Source: Chelatococcus caeni (GTDB lineage: Bacteria > Pseudomonadota > Alphaproteobacteria > Rhizobiales > Beijerinckiaceae). From it: DNA of 64,000 nucleotides. The position numbers and the translations under genes are program-made. The stretch lies in contig NZ_JACIEN010000001.1 in the NCBI RefSeq assembly GCF_014196925.1, positions 1,488,001 to 1,552,000 of the forward strand. The letters run 5' to 3'. Below the pieces are notes generated by a model. It saw only the letters and a list, made by a program, of their open reading frames with translations, did no database searches and was not told the origin of the DNA. Below are positions 26,037 to 35,692 of this stretch, piece after piece. The number at the start of each line of letters is the position of its first letter. The stretch's first letter is position 1.

Positions 26037-27010
26037 GCCACTTCCCCCGTCATCTCGAGAGCCCGGACGATCGTCCGGGGCAGGAGTTCGAGCTTGTAAT
26101 GGTTGTGGCTGAGGGGCCGGGCCCCCTCGCCCGCCAGCCGCGCCGCCTCCTCGAATGTCCGGCGCTCCGCCGGCTGCCCGACGAGCGCTGCCTCCGAGGC
26201 GCGCAGGCGCCAGGGCTTTGTGCCGACGCCGCCGGCCGCAAGCCGCGCCTCGCGGATCACGCCGCCCTCGATGACGAGGATGGCCGCAGCCGAGACGAGG
26301 GCGAATTCGTACGAGGCGCGGTCGCGCACCTTGAGATAGCGCGCCCGGCGGTTGTCCGGCCCGCCGGGAACGCGCAGCTCGACGATGAGTTCGCCCGGCG
26401 CCAGCGTATGTTCGAGATGCGGCGTGTCGCCTGGCAGGCGGAACAGCTCCTCGATCGGGAAGGTGCGCTCGCCCTGCGGCCCGCGGACGCGCATCGTGGC
26501 ATCGAGCGCCACGAGCGCGACGGCCACGTCGGAGGGATGCGTCGCCACGCAATGCTCGCTCGTGCCGAGAATCGCATGGCCGGCGTTGAGCCCGTCGATG
26601 GCCGCGCAGCCCGACCCCGGCGTTCGCTTGTTGCAGGCGGCGTCCAGCATGCGGAAATAGGGGCAGCGCACCCGCTGCAGCAGGTTGCCGCCCATGGAGG
26701 CCATGTTGCGCAGCTGCGGCGAAGCGCCCTCGATGAGGCTCTCGGCGATGACCGGCTGCAGGCGCTGCACGTCCGGATGGGCGGCGACATCCGACATGCG
26801 GGCCAGGGCGCCGATGACGAGGTCGCCGCCCTCGACGCGGATCTCGTCGAGCGGCAGGCCGTTGATGTCGACGAGCCGCTCGGGGCGTTCCACCTCCTCG
26901 CGCATCAGGTCGACCAAGGTCGTGCCGCCGGCGATGTAGCGGGCGCCGGCAGCGGCGGCGGCAATGGCGGCCTCGGCGCTCTGCGCCTTCTCGATCGTGA
27001 ACGGCAGCAT
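26033..27010 (-). CDS. paoB: aldehyde oxidoreductase, FAD/4Fe-4S subunit PaoB
   Basis: 325 residues of the FAD-binding CO-dehydrogenase-medium-chain type (ARYIAGGTTLVDLM, NMASMGGNLLQRVRC). The Cys-rich insert CPYFRMLDAACNKRTPGSGC is the mark of PaoB, which carries an extra [4Fe-4S] cluster not found in ordinary xanthine dehydrogenases. GGAGG lies 8 bases upstream. It passes electrons between the molybdenum and 2Fe-2S subunits. Confidence 0.93.
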   Translation of the reverse strand: MLPFTIEKAQSAEAAIAAAAAGARYIAGGTTLVDLMREEVERPERLVDINGLPLDEIRVEGGDLVIGALARMSDVAAHPDVQRLQPVIAESLIEGASPQLRNMASMGGNLLQRVRCPYFRMLDAACNKRTPGSGCAAIDGLNAGHAILGTSEHCVATHPSDVAVALVALDATMRVRGPQGERTFPIEELFRLPGDTPHLEHTLAPGELIVELRVPGGPDNRRARYLKVRDRASYEFALVSAAAILVIEGGVIREARLAAGGVGTKPWRLRASEAALVGQPAERRTFEEAARLAGEGARPLSHNHYKLELLPRTIVRALEMTGEVA

Positions 27011-27012
27011 GC

Positions 27013-27621
27013 TCACGTCCTCCCGGCTGCGTCGGCGACGGCCGCGACGATGCCCGGATAGGCGCCGCAGCGGCAGATGTTGCCGCTCATCCAGAACTGG
27101 ACCTCCTCCGGCGATCCGGCATGCCCCTCGGCGATGCAGCCGATGCCGGACATGATCTGGCCGGGCGTGCAGAAGCCGCACTGCAGCCCCTCGTGCTCGA
27201 TGAAGGCCGCCTGCAGCGGGTGCAGCTCGCCGCCGTTGGCAAGGCCCTCGATCGTCTCGATGCGGGCGCCGTCGTGCATGGCCGCGAGGGTCAGGCAGGA
27301 CACGATCCGCCTGCCGTCGACGAGGATGGTGCAGGCGCCGCAGGCCCCCTGGTTGCAACCCTTCTTCGTGCCGGTGAGGTCCAGCCTCTCACGCAGCACG
27401 TCGAGCAGCGACTGCCGGGGATCGACATCGAGTTCGTGAACCTGGCCGTTGACCGTCAAGCGCACGCGGGACGCCATGGCCGCCTCCTGTGCTGAAGGCG
27501 CTGCGCCCTGGGCGGCAGCGCCCGGGATCGCCGCGAACGAGGCGGCACCACCGGCCAATTGTAGCACGCCACGGCGCGACAGCGCCCCGGCATCACCCGG
27601 GTTCGGGTTGCGGTCTATCAT
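27013..27621 (-). CDS. paoA: aldehyde oxidoreductase, 2Fe-2S subunit PaoA
   Basis: 202 residues. An N-terminal Tat signal (LSRRGVLQLAGGAASFAA) exports the folded complex, with PaoB and PaoC carried along since they have no signal. The two iron-sulfur motifs are complete: CNQGACGACT with a later Cys, and CGFCTPGQ with CRCG. ATG 27621 has AGGAGGG 6 bases upstream. First gene of the operon. The enzyme detoxifies aromatic aldehydes in the periplasm of E. coli; the same is likely here. Confidence 0.93.
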   Translation of the reverse strand: MIDRNPNPGDAGALSRRGVLQLAGGAASFAAIPGAAAQGAAPSAQEAAMASRVRLTVNGQVHELDVDPRQSLLDVLRERLDLTGTKKGCNQGACGACTILVDGRRIVSCLTLAAMHDGARIETIEGLANGGELHPLQAAFIEHEGLQCGFCTPGQIMSGIGCIAEGHAGSPEEVQFWMSGNICRCGAYPGIVAAVADAAGRT

Positions 27622-28023
27622 TGGAACCCTCCTGAGAGGCCGCGGCCCGACGAGGTAACGGAACACAGATGCCGCAGCTCTTTTGCCTGCGGGAAGGCTA
27701 GCCGCGCGCCAGCTGAGGCAACCAGCGCATGGAGTGCTGCGTTTTGTACGTGGGTGCTGTCATGTCGCTCACGAAACCGTGCTCGCCCGCGCCGACGCGG
27801 CAGTCCCGCCCCGCGCGTACGACGGCGTGCGCGATGGCCGGCACGAAAGGCGCCACCTCCCGGATTCGGCCGCTACTTCGGTCCGGGACGAGGATATGCT
27901 GGAGCGCGCCGCCACACCGGGTGGGAAGGTATTGCCGCGATGCGAGCGGATCGACCGCGCCGGGCGATCGCGGTCCGATTGTTCAAAAAATGAGCATCCA
28001 CGCGCCGGGCGGCGGGCCGGCCG
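27622..28023. other. intergenic region, 402 bases
   Basis: Holds the presumed paoABC promoter. I see no convincing gene, palindrome or direct repeat. The AraC regulator gene lies on the far side in the same direction. Confidence 0.45.
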
Positions 28024-28926
28024 TCAGAGGCGGCTCAGGCGCCGCCAGAGGCCGGGCGTGACCTTCAAGGCCTTCTGGAAGACGCGGGTGAGATGGCTCT
28101 GGTCGACGAAGCCGCACTGATGCGCGATCTGGTCGATGCGCAGGTCCGATTTCAGCAGCAGGCCCTTGGCCCGCTCCAGGCGCTGCGCAAGCAGCCACTG
28201 GAGCGGCGTCGTGCCCGTCGTCACCTTGAAGGCGCGCGCGAAATGGCTGCGCGAGAGGCGGCAGGCGGCGGCCAGCTCGTCGAGGCCGATGCGTCCGTCG
28301 ATATTGGCGAGCAACATCTCCTTGGCCCGGCGCTCCTGCCAGGGCGCCAGCGCGCCGCGCGGCGGACGGGATGCGGCCTGCCCCCCGTACGATGCCGTAA
28401 GATGCGCGAGCAGCGCCAGAGCCACATAGTCGACGAACAGGCGGCTTGCTGCGTCCGGCCGTTCGAGGGCCGGCAGCAGGCATTCCCCGAGGTGCCGGAT
28501 GACCTCGTCGTCGAGGATGACGTCCGGCGAGGCGCGTAGTGCTGCGAGGCGCGGCCGCTCGTGCTCCTCCTGGAAGCGGTCGAGCGCTTCGCGCGGCATG
28601 TAGAGGGAAATGCAGTCGACGGCCGCCTGCACCACCGCCGAATGCTCCTGGTTGAGGTCGGCGATGAGGGATTGTCCATCCCGGATGGCCGGCCGCAGGA
28701 CAGCCCGTCCGTCGACCCAATGGGGCGCAGCCGGCAGGTCGAGCCTCTGCAGGCACATCAGATAGCCGTCCTTGCGCTCGAACTGGACGGGGAAGCCGGT
28801 CCTGGCCTTCTGCCACGTCATGCGCGAGGCCATCAGCTCGGCCGACTGGAGCGTGCGGATGGCGAGCGCCTCCGGCTGCTCGGCTCCGTGGAAACTGGCG
28901 GAATTCCGGTCAACTCGTTCCGTCAT
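28024..28926 (-). CDS. AraC-family transcriptional regulator
   Basis: 300 residues. The C-terminal ~100 residues hold two helix-turn-helix units: IGLDELAAACRLSRSHFARAFK and IDQIAHQCGFVDQSHLTRVFQK, ending in the usual P-G-x-W-R-R. The N-terminal ~180 residues are a ligand or oligomer domain without a recognised fold. ATG 28926 has GGAGA 8 bases upstream. Because it lies directly before paoABC, it is the natural candidate regulator of that operon, though nothing in the sequence proves it. Confidence 0.88.
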   Translation of the reverse strand: MTERVDRNSASFHGAEQPEALAIRTLQSAELMASRMTWQKARTGFPVQFERKDGYLMCLQRLDLPAAPHWVDGRAVLRPAIRDGQSLIADLNQEHSAVVQAAVDCISLYMPREALDRFQEEHERPRLAALRASPDVILDDEVIRHLGECLLPALERPDAASRLFVDYVALALLAHLTASYGGQAASRPPRGALAPWQERRAKEMLLANIDGRIGLDELAAACRLSRSHFARAFKVTTGTTPLQWLLAQRLERAKGLLLKSDLRIDQIAHQCGFVDQSHLTRVFQKALKVTPGLWRRLSRL

Positions 28927-29247
28927 CGGCGTATCTCCGGAGTGGACGACCTGAATCGATCTGGCAAGACAGCCCGATAAGTATTTCCACCGTCGACCAA
29001 AAGACGCCCGCTCGATCAGGCGCCATGCAGGACGGTCGGGAATGCTGCCGCTTCGGTGCGGGAACGGCGCGGCAGGATCCACGTGGACGGCGAAGGGGAG
29101 AAATAGCGCGGCCGGCGGCGGAGGCATGTGCACCGACCGGGCATCAACGGCATCCCCGCTAGCTTGGATTGGATTGATTCCAAGATAGCGGCGCCGGTGC
29201 CAAACGCCAAGACGGACGTCGGCACCCGCTGCTCGTTGGCGATAACC
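28927..29247. other. intergenic region, 321 bases
   Basis: Between the AraC start and the end of the SLC13-type gene. It contains the hairpin at 29156-29191; otherwise nothing I can name. Confidence 0.45.
29156..29191 (-). terminator. hairpin downstream of the SLC13-type gene
   Basis: CCGCTAGCTTGGA and TCCAAGATAGCGG pair over 12 of 13 bases around a 10-base loop, about 57 bases beyond the stop codon at 29248. No T-run is seen, so it is terminator-like rather than a clear intrinsic terminator. Confidence 0.5.
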
Positions 29248-30981
29248 TCACATCCAGAAAAAGGGGATGGCGAGAATGGCCGTCGCGCAGGCCGCGAGCG
29301 TCGCCGGCCAGCCGATGCGCAGGAAATCGGCGAAGCGATAGCCGGCGATGCCCATGACGATGGTGTTGTTGTGGTGCCCCACCGGCGTCAGGAAGTCGAT
29401 CGAGGCACCGAGGGCGACGGCGATCAGGAAGGGCTCCGGCGGCAGGGCAGCAGCGCCGGCGATGTTCATGGCGATGGGCGCGAGGACGATCGCCGTCGAG
29501 GCATTGTTGACGAAGGGCGTGACGACGACCGCCAGCAGGAGCACGGCACCGATCATCACGAGCGGGTGCTCGCCCGGCAGGGCATGCATGAGGCCGTCGG
29601 CGAGCACCGCCGCAGCGCCCGTGGTCTCCACCGCCTGGCCGAGCGGGATCATGGCCGCCAGCATGATCAGGATCGGCCAGTCGAGTTCGGCAAGACCGCG
29701 CCGCAGGTTGAGGCTGCCGGCCGCCGCCAGCACAAGGACGACGCCGCCGAAGGCGAGCGGCGGGGCGGCGCCGAGAATGCACGCGACGACCCCCGCCGCG
29801 AAGATGCCGAGCGGCAGGCGGGACGTGCCGCCGTCCTCCGGGCGTTGCGGCGTCGGCCAGAGGGACAGCAGCTCCGTCTCCTCCACGGCCTCGTCGATCG
29901 CGTCGCGATCACCTTCGAGATAGAGGATGTCGCCGATGCTGAGCTGCAGGTCGTCGAAGCGGCCCTCGATGCGCGGCGTCTGCGCGGCGACGGCCAGGAT
30001 GCGGATGCCCCGGCTGTGGAAGCTCTCCAGCGAGCGCAGGCGCGAGCCGACGAGCGTGCTCTCGGGCATGATCACGGCCTCGACCCGCTCGGGCCTGCCC
30101 GTCAGCGGGGCGGAGAACGGCAGGCGGGCCAGCATGCCTTCGGCGATCCAGTCACTGACGCGGGTGCTCTCGGCCTCGAGCAGCAGGATGTCGCCTACCT
30201 CGAGCTGCGCCTGGGGACGCCGCAGCACGTGGCGGTCATTGCGGATCAGGGCATGCACCCTGACCGGCAGCGCCGCGACGGCCGTGCCGACGAAGGCCGA
30301 GCCCGGCGGGATGACGGCTTCGGTGACGACCCGCCGCCGCATCTGCCCCGGATGGCCCGGCATACCGGCGCCCCCGTCGCGCAGCGCCCGCCCGGCCCAG
30401 AACACCGTCACGATCACCCCGGCCAGCATGACGGGCACGCCAGCATAGGCGAAGTCGAAGAAGGCGAAGGCCCGGCCGGTGCGTTCGCCGAGCTGCTGGG
30501 AGACGATCAGGTTGGCCGGCGTCCCGCTGAGCGAGCACAGGCCGCCGAGGAGCGCCGCGAATCCGACCGGCATCAACACCCGGCGCGGATCGAGCGCCGT
30601 GGCCCGGCAGACGCTAAAGACGACGGGGATCATCAGCGCCAGGGCGGCGATGTTGTTCATGAAGACGGAGATGACCGCCGTCACGGCGCACAGGATGGCG
30701 CTCGTGCTGCGGGTGCTCCACCCCGCGGCGCTGATGCGGCCGGCGAGCCCCGAGAAGAGGCCGGAACGACCGAGCACCTGCGCGATCAGCAGAAGCTCGA
30801 CCACCGTCACGAAGGCCGGGCTGGAGAGGCCCGAGAAAATGGCCGGGGCAGGCAACAGCCCGGCGAGCGCGGCGAGCCCCAGGCCCGACAGCGCCACCAC
30901 CTCCATGCGCAGCCTGTCGAGCGCGAAGACGACGAGCATGCCGACGAGGAGAAGAAGGATGCCCGCCTGCTCGAAACTCAT
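29248..30981 (-). CDS. SLC13/DASS-type carrier with central TrkA-C domains, probable sulfate transporter
   Basis: 577 residues. Two hydrophobic halves each hold the family's conserved loop (SGTPANLIVSQQLG in the first, FVNNASTAIVLAPIAMN and TPVGHHNN in the second). The middle (about 215-385) carries two RCK/TrkA-C regulatory domains. This split arrangement is found in sulfate carriers of the SLT/SAC1-like group. Its position next to cysA-cysW-cysT-sbp supports sulfate or a related anion. ATG 30981 lies about 107 bases after cysA on the same strand, so it may be co-transcribed. Confidence 0.8.
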   Translation of the reverse strand: MSFEQAGILLLLVGMLVVFALDRLRMEVVALSGLGLAALAGLLPAPAIFSGLSSPAFVTVVELLLIAQVLGRSGLFSGLAGRISAAGWSTRSTSAILCAVTAVISVFMNNIAALALMIPVVFSVCRATALDPRRVLMPVGFAALLGGLCSLSGTPANLIVSQQLGERTGRAFAFFDFAYAGVPVMLAGVIVTVFWAGRALRDGGAGMPGHPGQMRRRVVTEAVIPPGSAFVGTAVAALPVRVHALIRNDRHVLRRPQAQLEVGDILLLEAESTRVSDWIAEGMLARLPFSAPLTGRPERVEAVIMPESTLVGSRLRSLESFHSRGIRILAVAAQTPRIEGRFDDLQLSIGDILYLEGDRDAIDEAVEETELLSLWPTPQRPEDGGTSRLPLGIFAAGVVACILGAAPPLAFGGVVLVLAAAGSLNLRRGLAELDWPILIMLAAMIPLGQAVETTGAAAVLADGLMHALPGEHPLVMIGAVLLLAVVVTPFVNNASTAIVLAPIAMNIAGAAALPPEPFLIAVALGASIDFLTPVGHHNNTIVMGIAGYRFADFLRIGWPATLAACATAILAIPFFWM

Positions 30982-31088
30982 GCCGCGCTGCCCCGCATGC
31001 CGCCTCGCCGTTGACGGACGAACGCCGTCGATCGCACCGATAGCACGGGGCACGGCCCGGGCGCGATGCGGCTGCGACGAAGGTGCGG

Positions 31089-32186
31089 TCAGCTGCCTGT
31101 CAGCGCATAGGCCGGCGGCACTGCTTCGGCCGTCTCCGCGGCCGCCGCGGCATCGGAATAGAAGCGCCACTTCGTCGGCCGGAAGGCGATGCGCCCCCCG
31201 AGCGCGACCGGCTGGTCGGCCGGCAGCTCGATCTCGACGCGTTCCCGGCCGCCGCCGACGGCGAGTTCCACGCGCCGGTTGCCGGCGACGCGGCGCACGG
31301 CCGAGACGATGCCGGCGATGCAGCCGCCGCAGCCGTCGACGAGCGTGATGTCGTGGGGCCGGAAATAGAGAGACCCCTGCCCGTCCGGAGCTCCGTCGGC
31401 CTTCAGCCCCGTCGCGCGGTCATCGAGCCAGATCGTGCCGTGCTCCGCCCGGGCGGCCAGCGTGCTCGAATCGCCGATGAAGCCATAGACGAAAGGCGAC
31501 GTCGGCCGGTCGTAGACCTCGTCGGCGGTGCCCACCTGCTCGATGCGCCCCTCGCTCATCACGACGACGCGGTCGGCGAGTTCGAGCGCCTCCTCCTGGT
31601 CGTGCGTCACGAAGAGGCTGGTGTGGCCGGTCGCATCGTGGATCTCGCGCAGCCAGCGCCGCAATTCGCGCCGCACCTGGGCGTCGAGCGCGCCGAAAGG
31701 CTCGTCGAGAAGCAGCACCTGCGGCTCGATGGCAAGCGCGCGGGCGAGCGCCACGCGCTGCCGCTGGCCGCCCGAGAGCTGGTGCGGATAGCGCCGCTCC
31801 AACCCCGTGAGCTGCACGAGATCGAGCAGCTCCGACGCCCGGCGGCGGATCTCCCGGTCCGACGGGCGGGTGGCCGCCGGCCGCACCCGGAGGCCGAAGG
31901 CGATGTTGTCCGCCACCGTCATGTGCCGGAACAGGGCGTAGTGCTGGAAGACGAAGCCGACGTTGCGCTCCTGCACGCTGCGCCGCGAGGCATCCTCGCC
32001 GCCGAAGAAGATGGCGCCCCGCGTCGGCCGTTCGAGGCCGGCAATGAGGCGCAGCAGCGTCGTCTTGCCGGAGCCGGACGGGCCGAGCAGCGCCACGAGC
32101 TCGCCCGAGCGGATGTCGAGCGAGACATCCCGGAGCGCCGGGAATTGCTCGAAGGCCTTGCTGACGTTTCGGATGGAAAGGTCCAT
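31089..32186 (-). CDS. cysA: sulfate/thiosulfate ABC transporter ATPase CysA
   Basis: 365 residues. Walker [10 protein letters not shown], signature LSGGQRQR, Walker [13 protein letters not shown] and the switch His (VTHDQEE) are complete. The C-terminal ~120 residues form a TOBE-like regulatory region (FRPHDITLV) as in CysA. Its partners CysW and CysT are encoded just upstream. It powers sulfate uptake for cysteine synthesis. The C-terminus contains a CGGC not usual in the family. Confidence 0.93.
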   Translation of the reverse strand: MDLSIRNVSKAFEQFPALRDVSLDIRSGELVALLGPSGSGKTTLLRLIAGLERPTRGAIFFGGEDASRRSVQERNVGFVFQHYALFRHMTVADNIAFGLRVRPAATRPSDREIRRRASELLDLVQLTGLERRYPHQLSGGQRQRVALARALAIEPQVLLLDEPFGALDAQVRRELRRWLREIHDATGHTSLFVTHDQEEALELADRVVVMSEGRIEQVGTADEVYDRPTSPFVYGFIGDSSTLAARAEHGTIWLDDRATGLKADGAPDGQGSLYFRPHDITLVDGCGGCIAGIVSAVRRVAGNRRVELAVGGGRERVEIELPADQPVALGGRIAFRPTKWRFYSDAAAAAETAEAVPPAYALTGS

Positions 32187-32195
32187 GGCTCGCTC

Positions 32196-33074
32196 CTAAT
32201 GCGGGGCCGCGGCGCCGGCGATCGCGTGGCCGTAGCGCATTTCGAGGATTGTCTTGAGGACGAGGGTCACGAGCGCCAGCAGGGCGAGCAGCGAGGCGAC
32301 GGCGAAGGCCGCGACGAAGTTGTACTCGTTGTAGAGGATCTCGACCTGCAGCGGCATCGTGTTGGTGAGGCCGCGCACGTGGCCGGAGACGACCGAGACC
32401 GCGCCGAACTCGCCCATGGCGCGCGCGTTGCAGAGCAAGACGCCGTAGAGCAGGCCCCACTTGATGTTGGGCAGGGTGACGTACCAGAAGGTCTGCCAGC
32501 CCGAGGCGCCGAGCGCGATGGCCGCCTCCTCGTCGCCGGTGCCCTGCTCCTGCATGAGCGGGATCAGCTCGCGCGCGACGAAGGGGAAGGTCACGAAGAT
32601 CGTGGCGAGCACGATGCCCGGCACGGCGAAGAGGATCTCGATGCCATGGCTCTTGAGCCAGGGCCCGAGCGCGCTGCCGGCACCGAAGAGCAGCACGTAG
32701 ACGAGGCCGGCGATGACCGGCGAGACCGAGAACGGCAGGTCGATCAGCGTCGTCAGGAAGGCCTTGCCCTTGAACTCGAACTTGGCGATGGCCCAGGCCG
32801 CCGCGACGCCGAAGACGAGGTTGCAAGGCACGGAGATGGCGGCGACGAGGAGCGTCAGCCGGATGGCGGCGAGCGTCTCCGGCTCGGCCAGAGCCGCGAG
32901 GAAGACGCCGGCGCCCCTCCTGAACGCCTCGACGAAGACGATGACGAGCGGCAGGAAGAGAAAGAAGGCGAGAAAGGCGAGGGCCACGGCGATCAGGATG
33001 CCGCGGGCGAGCGGGGTCTCTGTCGTCGGCCGCAGCGGCACGGTGGCGGCGGGGGCGTCGATATCAAGCGCCAT
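32196..33074 (-). CDS. cysW: sulfate ABC transporter permease CysW
   Basis: 292 residues with six hydrophobic helices. The EAA loop is visible as [26 protein letters not shown], of which [11 protein letters not shown] is the core. [15 protein letters not shown] is characteristic of CysW. ATG 33074 has GGAGA upstream and overlaps the end of cysT by 11 bases. Confidence 0.93.
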   Translation of the reverse strand: MALDIDAPAATVPLRPTTETPLARGILIAVALAFLAFFLFLPLVIVFVEAFRRGAGVFLAALAEPETLAAIRLTLLVAAISVPCNLVFGVAAAWAIAKFEFKGKAFLTTLIDLPFSVSPVIAGLVYVLLFGAGSALGPWLKSHGIEILFAVPGIVLATIFVTFPFVARELIPLMQEQGTGDEEAAIALGASGWQTFWYVTLPNIKWGLLYGVLLCNARAMGEFGAVSVVSGHVRGLTNTMPLQVEILYNEYNFVAAFAVASLLALLALVTLVLKTILEMRYGHAIAGAAAPH

Positions 33075-33924
33075 AGCCGAATCTCCTGCGGCTCCAGGCC
33101 TGCACGAGGTTGATGACGAGCAGCATCACGAAGGAGATGGCGAGCATGACCGCCGCGATCGCCGTCGCCGCCGGATAGTCGTATTCCTCGAGCCGGATGA
33201 CGATGAGGAGCGGTGCGATCTCCGACACATAGGGGATGTTGCCGGCGATGAAGATCACCGAGCCGTATTCGCCGACGGCGCGCGCGAAGGCGAGCGCGAA
33301 GCCCGTCAGGATCGATGGTGCGAGGCCCGGCAGGAGCACGCGGGAGATGGTCTGCCAGCGGCGCGCGCCGAGCGTCGCCGCGACCTCCTCGACCTCGCGG
33401 TCGATCTCCTCCATCACCGGCTGCACCGTCCGCACGACGAAAGGCAGGCCAATGAAGACGAGCGCGATGACGATGCCGACAGGCGTGAAGGCGACCTTGA
33501 AGCCGAGCGCGACGAGCGGCGCGCCGATCCAGCCGTTGGGCGCGTAGATCGCAGTCAGCGCGATGCCGGCGACGGCCGTCGGCAGGGCAAACGGCAGGTC
33601 GACCGCGGCATCGACGATGCGTCGGCCGGGAAAGCGGTAGCGCACCAGGACCCAGGCCACGATGACGCCGAAGACGACATTGACCGACGCCGCGACGAGC
33701 GAGGCGCCGAAGCTGATCTTCAGCGCCTGAACGGTGCGCTCGTCCGTAGCGATCGCCCAGAACTGCGGCCACCCCAGAGACGCCGAGCGCCAGACGACGC
33801 CGGCGAGCGGGATGAGGACGATGAGCGAGAGATAGACGAGGGCGAAGCCGAGCGTCAGCCCGAAGCCGGGCAGGACGCTCGGCCGGCGCCAGCGCCAGCG
33901 GGGAGCGGCAAGCACGAGCGACAT
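33064..33924 (-). CDS. cysT: sulfate ABC transporter permease CysT (CysU)
   Basis: 286 residues, six helices. The EAA-type loop [16 protein letters not shown] and [17 protein letters not shown] near the C-terminus identify CysT. It follows sbp by a single base gap and overlaps cysW, so the four transport genes form one tight operon sbp-cysT-cysW-cysA. Confidence 0.93.
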   Translation of the reverse strand: MSLVLAAPRWRWRRPSVLPGFGLTLGFALVYLSLIVLIPLAGVVWRSASLGWPQFWAIATDERTVQALKISFGASLVAASVNVVFGVIVAWVLVRYRFPGRRIVDAAVDLPFALPTAVAGIALTAIYAPNGWIGAPLVALGFKVAFTPVGIVIALVFIGLPFVVRTVQPVMEEIDREVEEVAATLGARRWQTISRVLLPGLAPSILTGFALAFARAVGEYGSVIFIAGNIPYVSEIAPLLIVIRLEEYDYPAATAIAAVMLAISFVMLLVINLVQAWSRRRFGYGA

Positions 33925-33925
33925 G

Positions 33926-34945
33926 TCAGCGCCTCGGCTTGTAGACCTGGTCGAAGATGCCGCCGTCGCCGAAGAAGCGCGGCTGCACCTCCTTCCAGCC
34001 GCCGAAGTCGTCGATAGTGACGAGCTTCACCTCGGGGAAGCGCTTGAGATCCTCAGGATCGGCGGCCTCCGGCTTGGAGGGGCGGTAGAAGTGCTTCGCC
34101 GCCAGCCGCTGGCCGACATCCGAATAAAGATAGTCGAGATAGGCCTCGGCGACCTTGCGCGTGCCCTTGGCATCGACATTGCCGTCGACGAGAGCGACCG
34201 GAGGCTCGGCCTTGATCGAGATCGACGGCACGACGATCTCGAAGGCGTCCGGCCCGAGTTCCTCGAGCGAGAGGAACGCCTCGTTCTCCCAGGCGAGCAG
34301 CACGTCGCCGAGGCCGCGCTGCACGAAGGTCGTCGTCGAGCCGCGCGCCCCGGTGTCGAGCACGGGCACGTGGCGGAAGAGTTCCGTGACAAAGGCCTGG
34401 ACCTTGGCCTCGTCGCCGCCGAAGGCTTCGCGCGCGTAGGCCCAGGCGGCGAGGAAATTCCAGCGCGCGCCGCCCGAGGTCTTCGGATTGGGCGTGATGA
34501 CCTCGACGCCGTCCTTCACCAGGTCGCCCCAGTCCTTGATCCCCTTGGGATTGCCCTTGCGCACCAGGAAGACGATGGTCGAGCTGTAGGGCGCGCTGTT
34601 GTTGGCGAGCCGCCCGCGCCAGTCCGGCGGGATCTTGCCGGTGCGCTGCGCGATGGCGTCAATGTCCGCTTCGAGCGCGAGGCTGACGACGTCCGCCTCG
34701 AGCCCGTCTATGACGGCCCGCGCCTGGGCGCCGGAGCCGCCGTGCGAGGTGCGGATCGTCACCGTTTCGCCCGTATCCGCCTTCCACTTCTCGGCGAAAG
34801 CGGCATTGAACGCCCGGTAGAGCTCGCGCGTCGGATCATAGGAGACGTTGAGGATGGTGGTGTCGGCGAGCGCCATACCGATGCCACCGAACTGGACCAT
34901 GGTGGCAAGAGCGGCGGTGAACAGGAACGTGTTGCGGTTGGCCAT
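33926..34945 (-). CDS. sbp: periplasmic sulfate-binding protein
   Basis: 339 residues from ATG 34945 (GGAGACATCTC upstream). A Sec signal ends near A-L-A-D. The mature protein has the sulfate-binding family motifs: [33 protein letters not shown] and [11 protein letters not shown]. It captures sulfate or thiosulfate for CysTWA. A 7+5+7 palindrome overlaps its promoter region (34964-34982). Whether sulfate or thiosulfate is preferred cannot be read from the sequence. Confidence 0.93.
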   Translation of the reverse strand: MANRNTFLFTAALATMVQFGGIGMALADTTILNVSYDPTRELYRAFNAAFAEKWKADTGETVTIRTSHGGSGAQARAVIDGLEADVVSLALEADIDAIAQRTGKIPPDWRGRLANNSAPYSSTIVFLVRKGNPKGIKDWGDLVKDGVEVITPNPKTSGGARWNFLAAWAYAREAFGGDEAKVQAFVTELFRHVPVLDTGARGSTTTFVQRGLGDVLLAWENEAFLSLEELGPDAFEIVVPSISIKAEPPVALVDGNVDAKGTRKVAEAYLDYLYSDVGQRLAAKHFYRPSKPEAADPEDLKRFPEVKLVTIDDFGGWKEVQPRFFGDGGIFDQVYKPRR

Positions 34946-34963
34946 GAGATGTCTCCGCACTTC

Positions 34964-34982
34964 CTAATCCCTATCGGATTAG
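34964..34982 (-). promoter_or_regulatory. palindrome in the sbp promoter, candidate Rrf2 operator
   Basis: CTAATCC-CTATC-GGATTAG is a perfect 7-base inverted repeat 19 bases before the sbp start. On the coding strand a possible -35 TTGAAT lies so that the palindrome would cover the -10. The Rrf2-type gene immediately upstream is the obvious candidate binder. Confidence 0.6.
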
Positions 34983-35061
34983 TCGTGTATTGGAATTCAA
35001 CTTCCCGCCGCGATCAAGTCCCTTCAATCTACAAAAATATTATGTGTAACCGCCCGCCGGC

Positions 35062-35511
35062 CTAGCTTGCGAGGTGCCGCAGGCCGTCCGGCACCTCTTC
35101 CGCGAGGCTATCAGCGATCGTGGTGCCGTCGAGAACCTCGCGTGTGGCCGTGGCGACGCGGGCGAAGACCCGGCGGATCTCGCAGGCTTCCTCGTCCCGG
35201 CAATCTTCGCAGCGCCGGTAGGCGATGCGGCTGAGGCAGGGCAGCGGCGCGATCGGCCCGTCGACGATGCGCAGGATCTCGCCGAACGTGATCTCGTCCG
35301 CCCGCTTCAGGAGCATGTAGCCGCCGAATTTTCCCCGGCGGCTCGCCACGATGCCGTGATGCTTGAGATCGAGGAGGATCTGCTCGAGGAACTTGCGCGG
35401 AATGCGCTCCTCCTCCGCGATGTCGCCGATCATGCGCGAGCCGCCCGGCTCGTCCGCCTTGGCGAGGGCGACGAGAGCTCTCAGGGCATATTTGGCCTTC
35501 TGCGAGATCAT
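35062..35511 (-). CDS. Rrf2-family regulator with Cys cluster, upstream of sulfate transport
   Basis: 149 residues. The N-terminal winged helix (MISQKAKYALRALVALA, IPRKFLEQILLDLKHHG) is typical of Rrf2 proteins. Cys92, Cys101, Cys104 and Cys110 in the C-terminal half could bind an Fe-S cluster or sense thiols, as in IscR or CymR relatives. It is 116 bases upstream of sbp in the same direction. CymR-type control of sulfur uptake is a fair inference. Confidence 0.85.
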   Translation of the reverse strand: MISQKAKYALRALVALAKADEPGGSRMIGDIAEEERIPRKFLEQILLDLKHHGIVASRRGKFGGYMLLKRADEITFGEILRIVDGPIAPLPCLSRIAYRRCEDCRDEEACEIRRVFARVATATREVLDGTTIADSLAEEVPDGLRHLAS

Positions 35512-35692
35512 CGTGGCGTCGGATGCCTCCGGGCAGGTGCGCTCTGCGGGAGCGCGCGATCCATCCTTATTCTCTATCGCTTCGGTCGTCTTTCGATCAA
35601 GGGGCCCGTGACCCGCTGGCGCCCATCCGGGAACATAGGCGGGAGCCCGACCGTTGGATGGCGGAACAATGTCGAAGCCGCAGGAGGACGCG

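Noticed and set aside
26037-26552. N-terminal extension of paoC to 26552
   Set aside because: It would lie inside paoB and has Arg-rich shadow composition. The ATGA overlap at 26033-26036 fixes the start.
29128-33113. Very long plus-strand frames across the SLC13 and cys genes
   Set aside because: They are rich in Asp, Glu, Arg, His and Gln with no hydrophobic or domain pattern, as expected of shadows of GC-rich genes.
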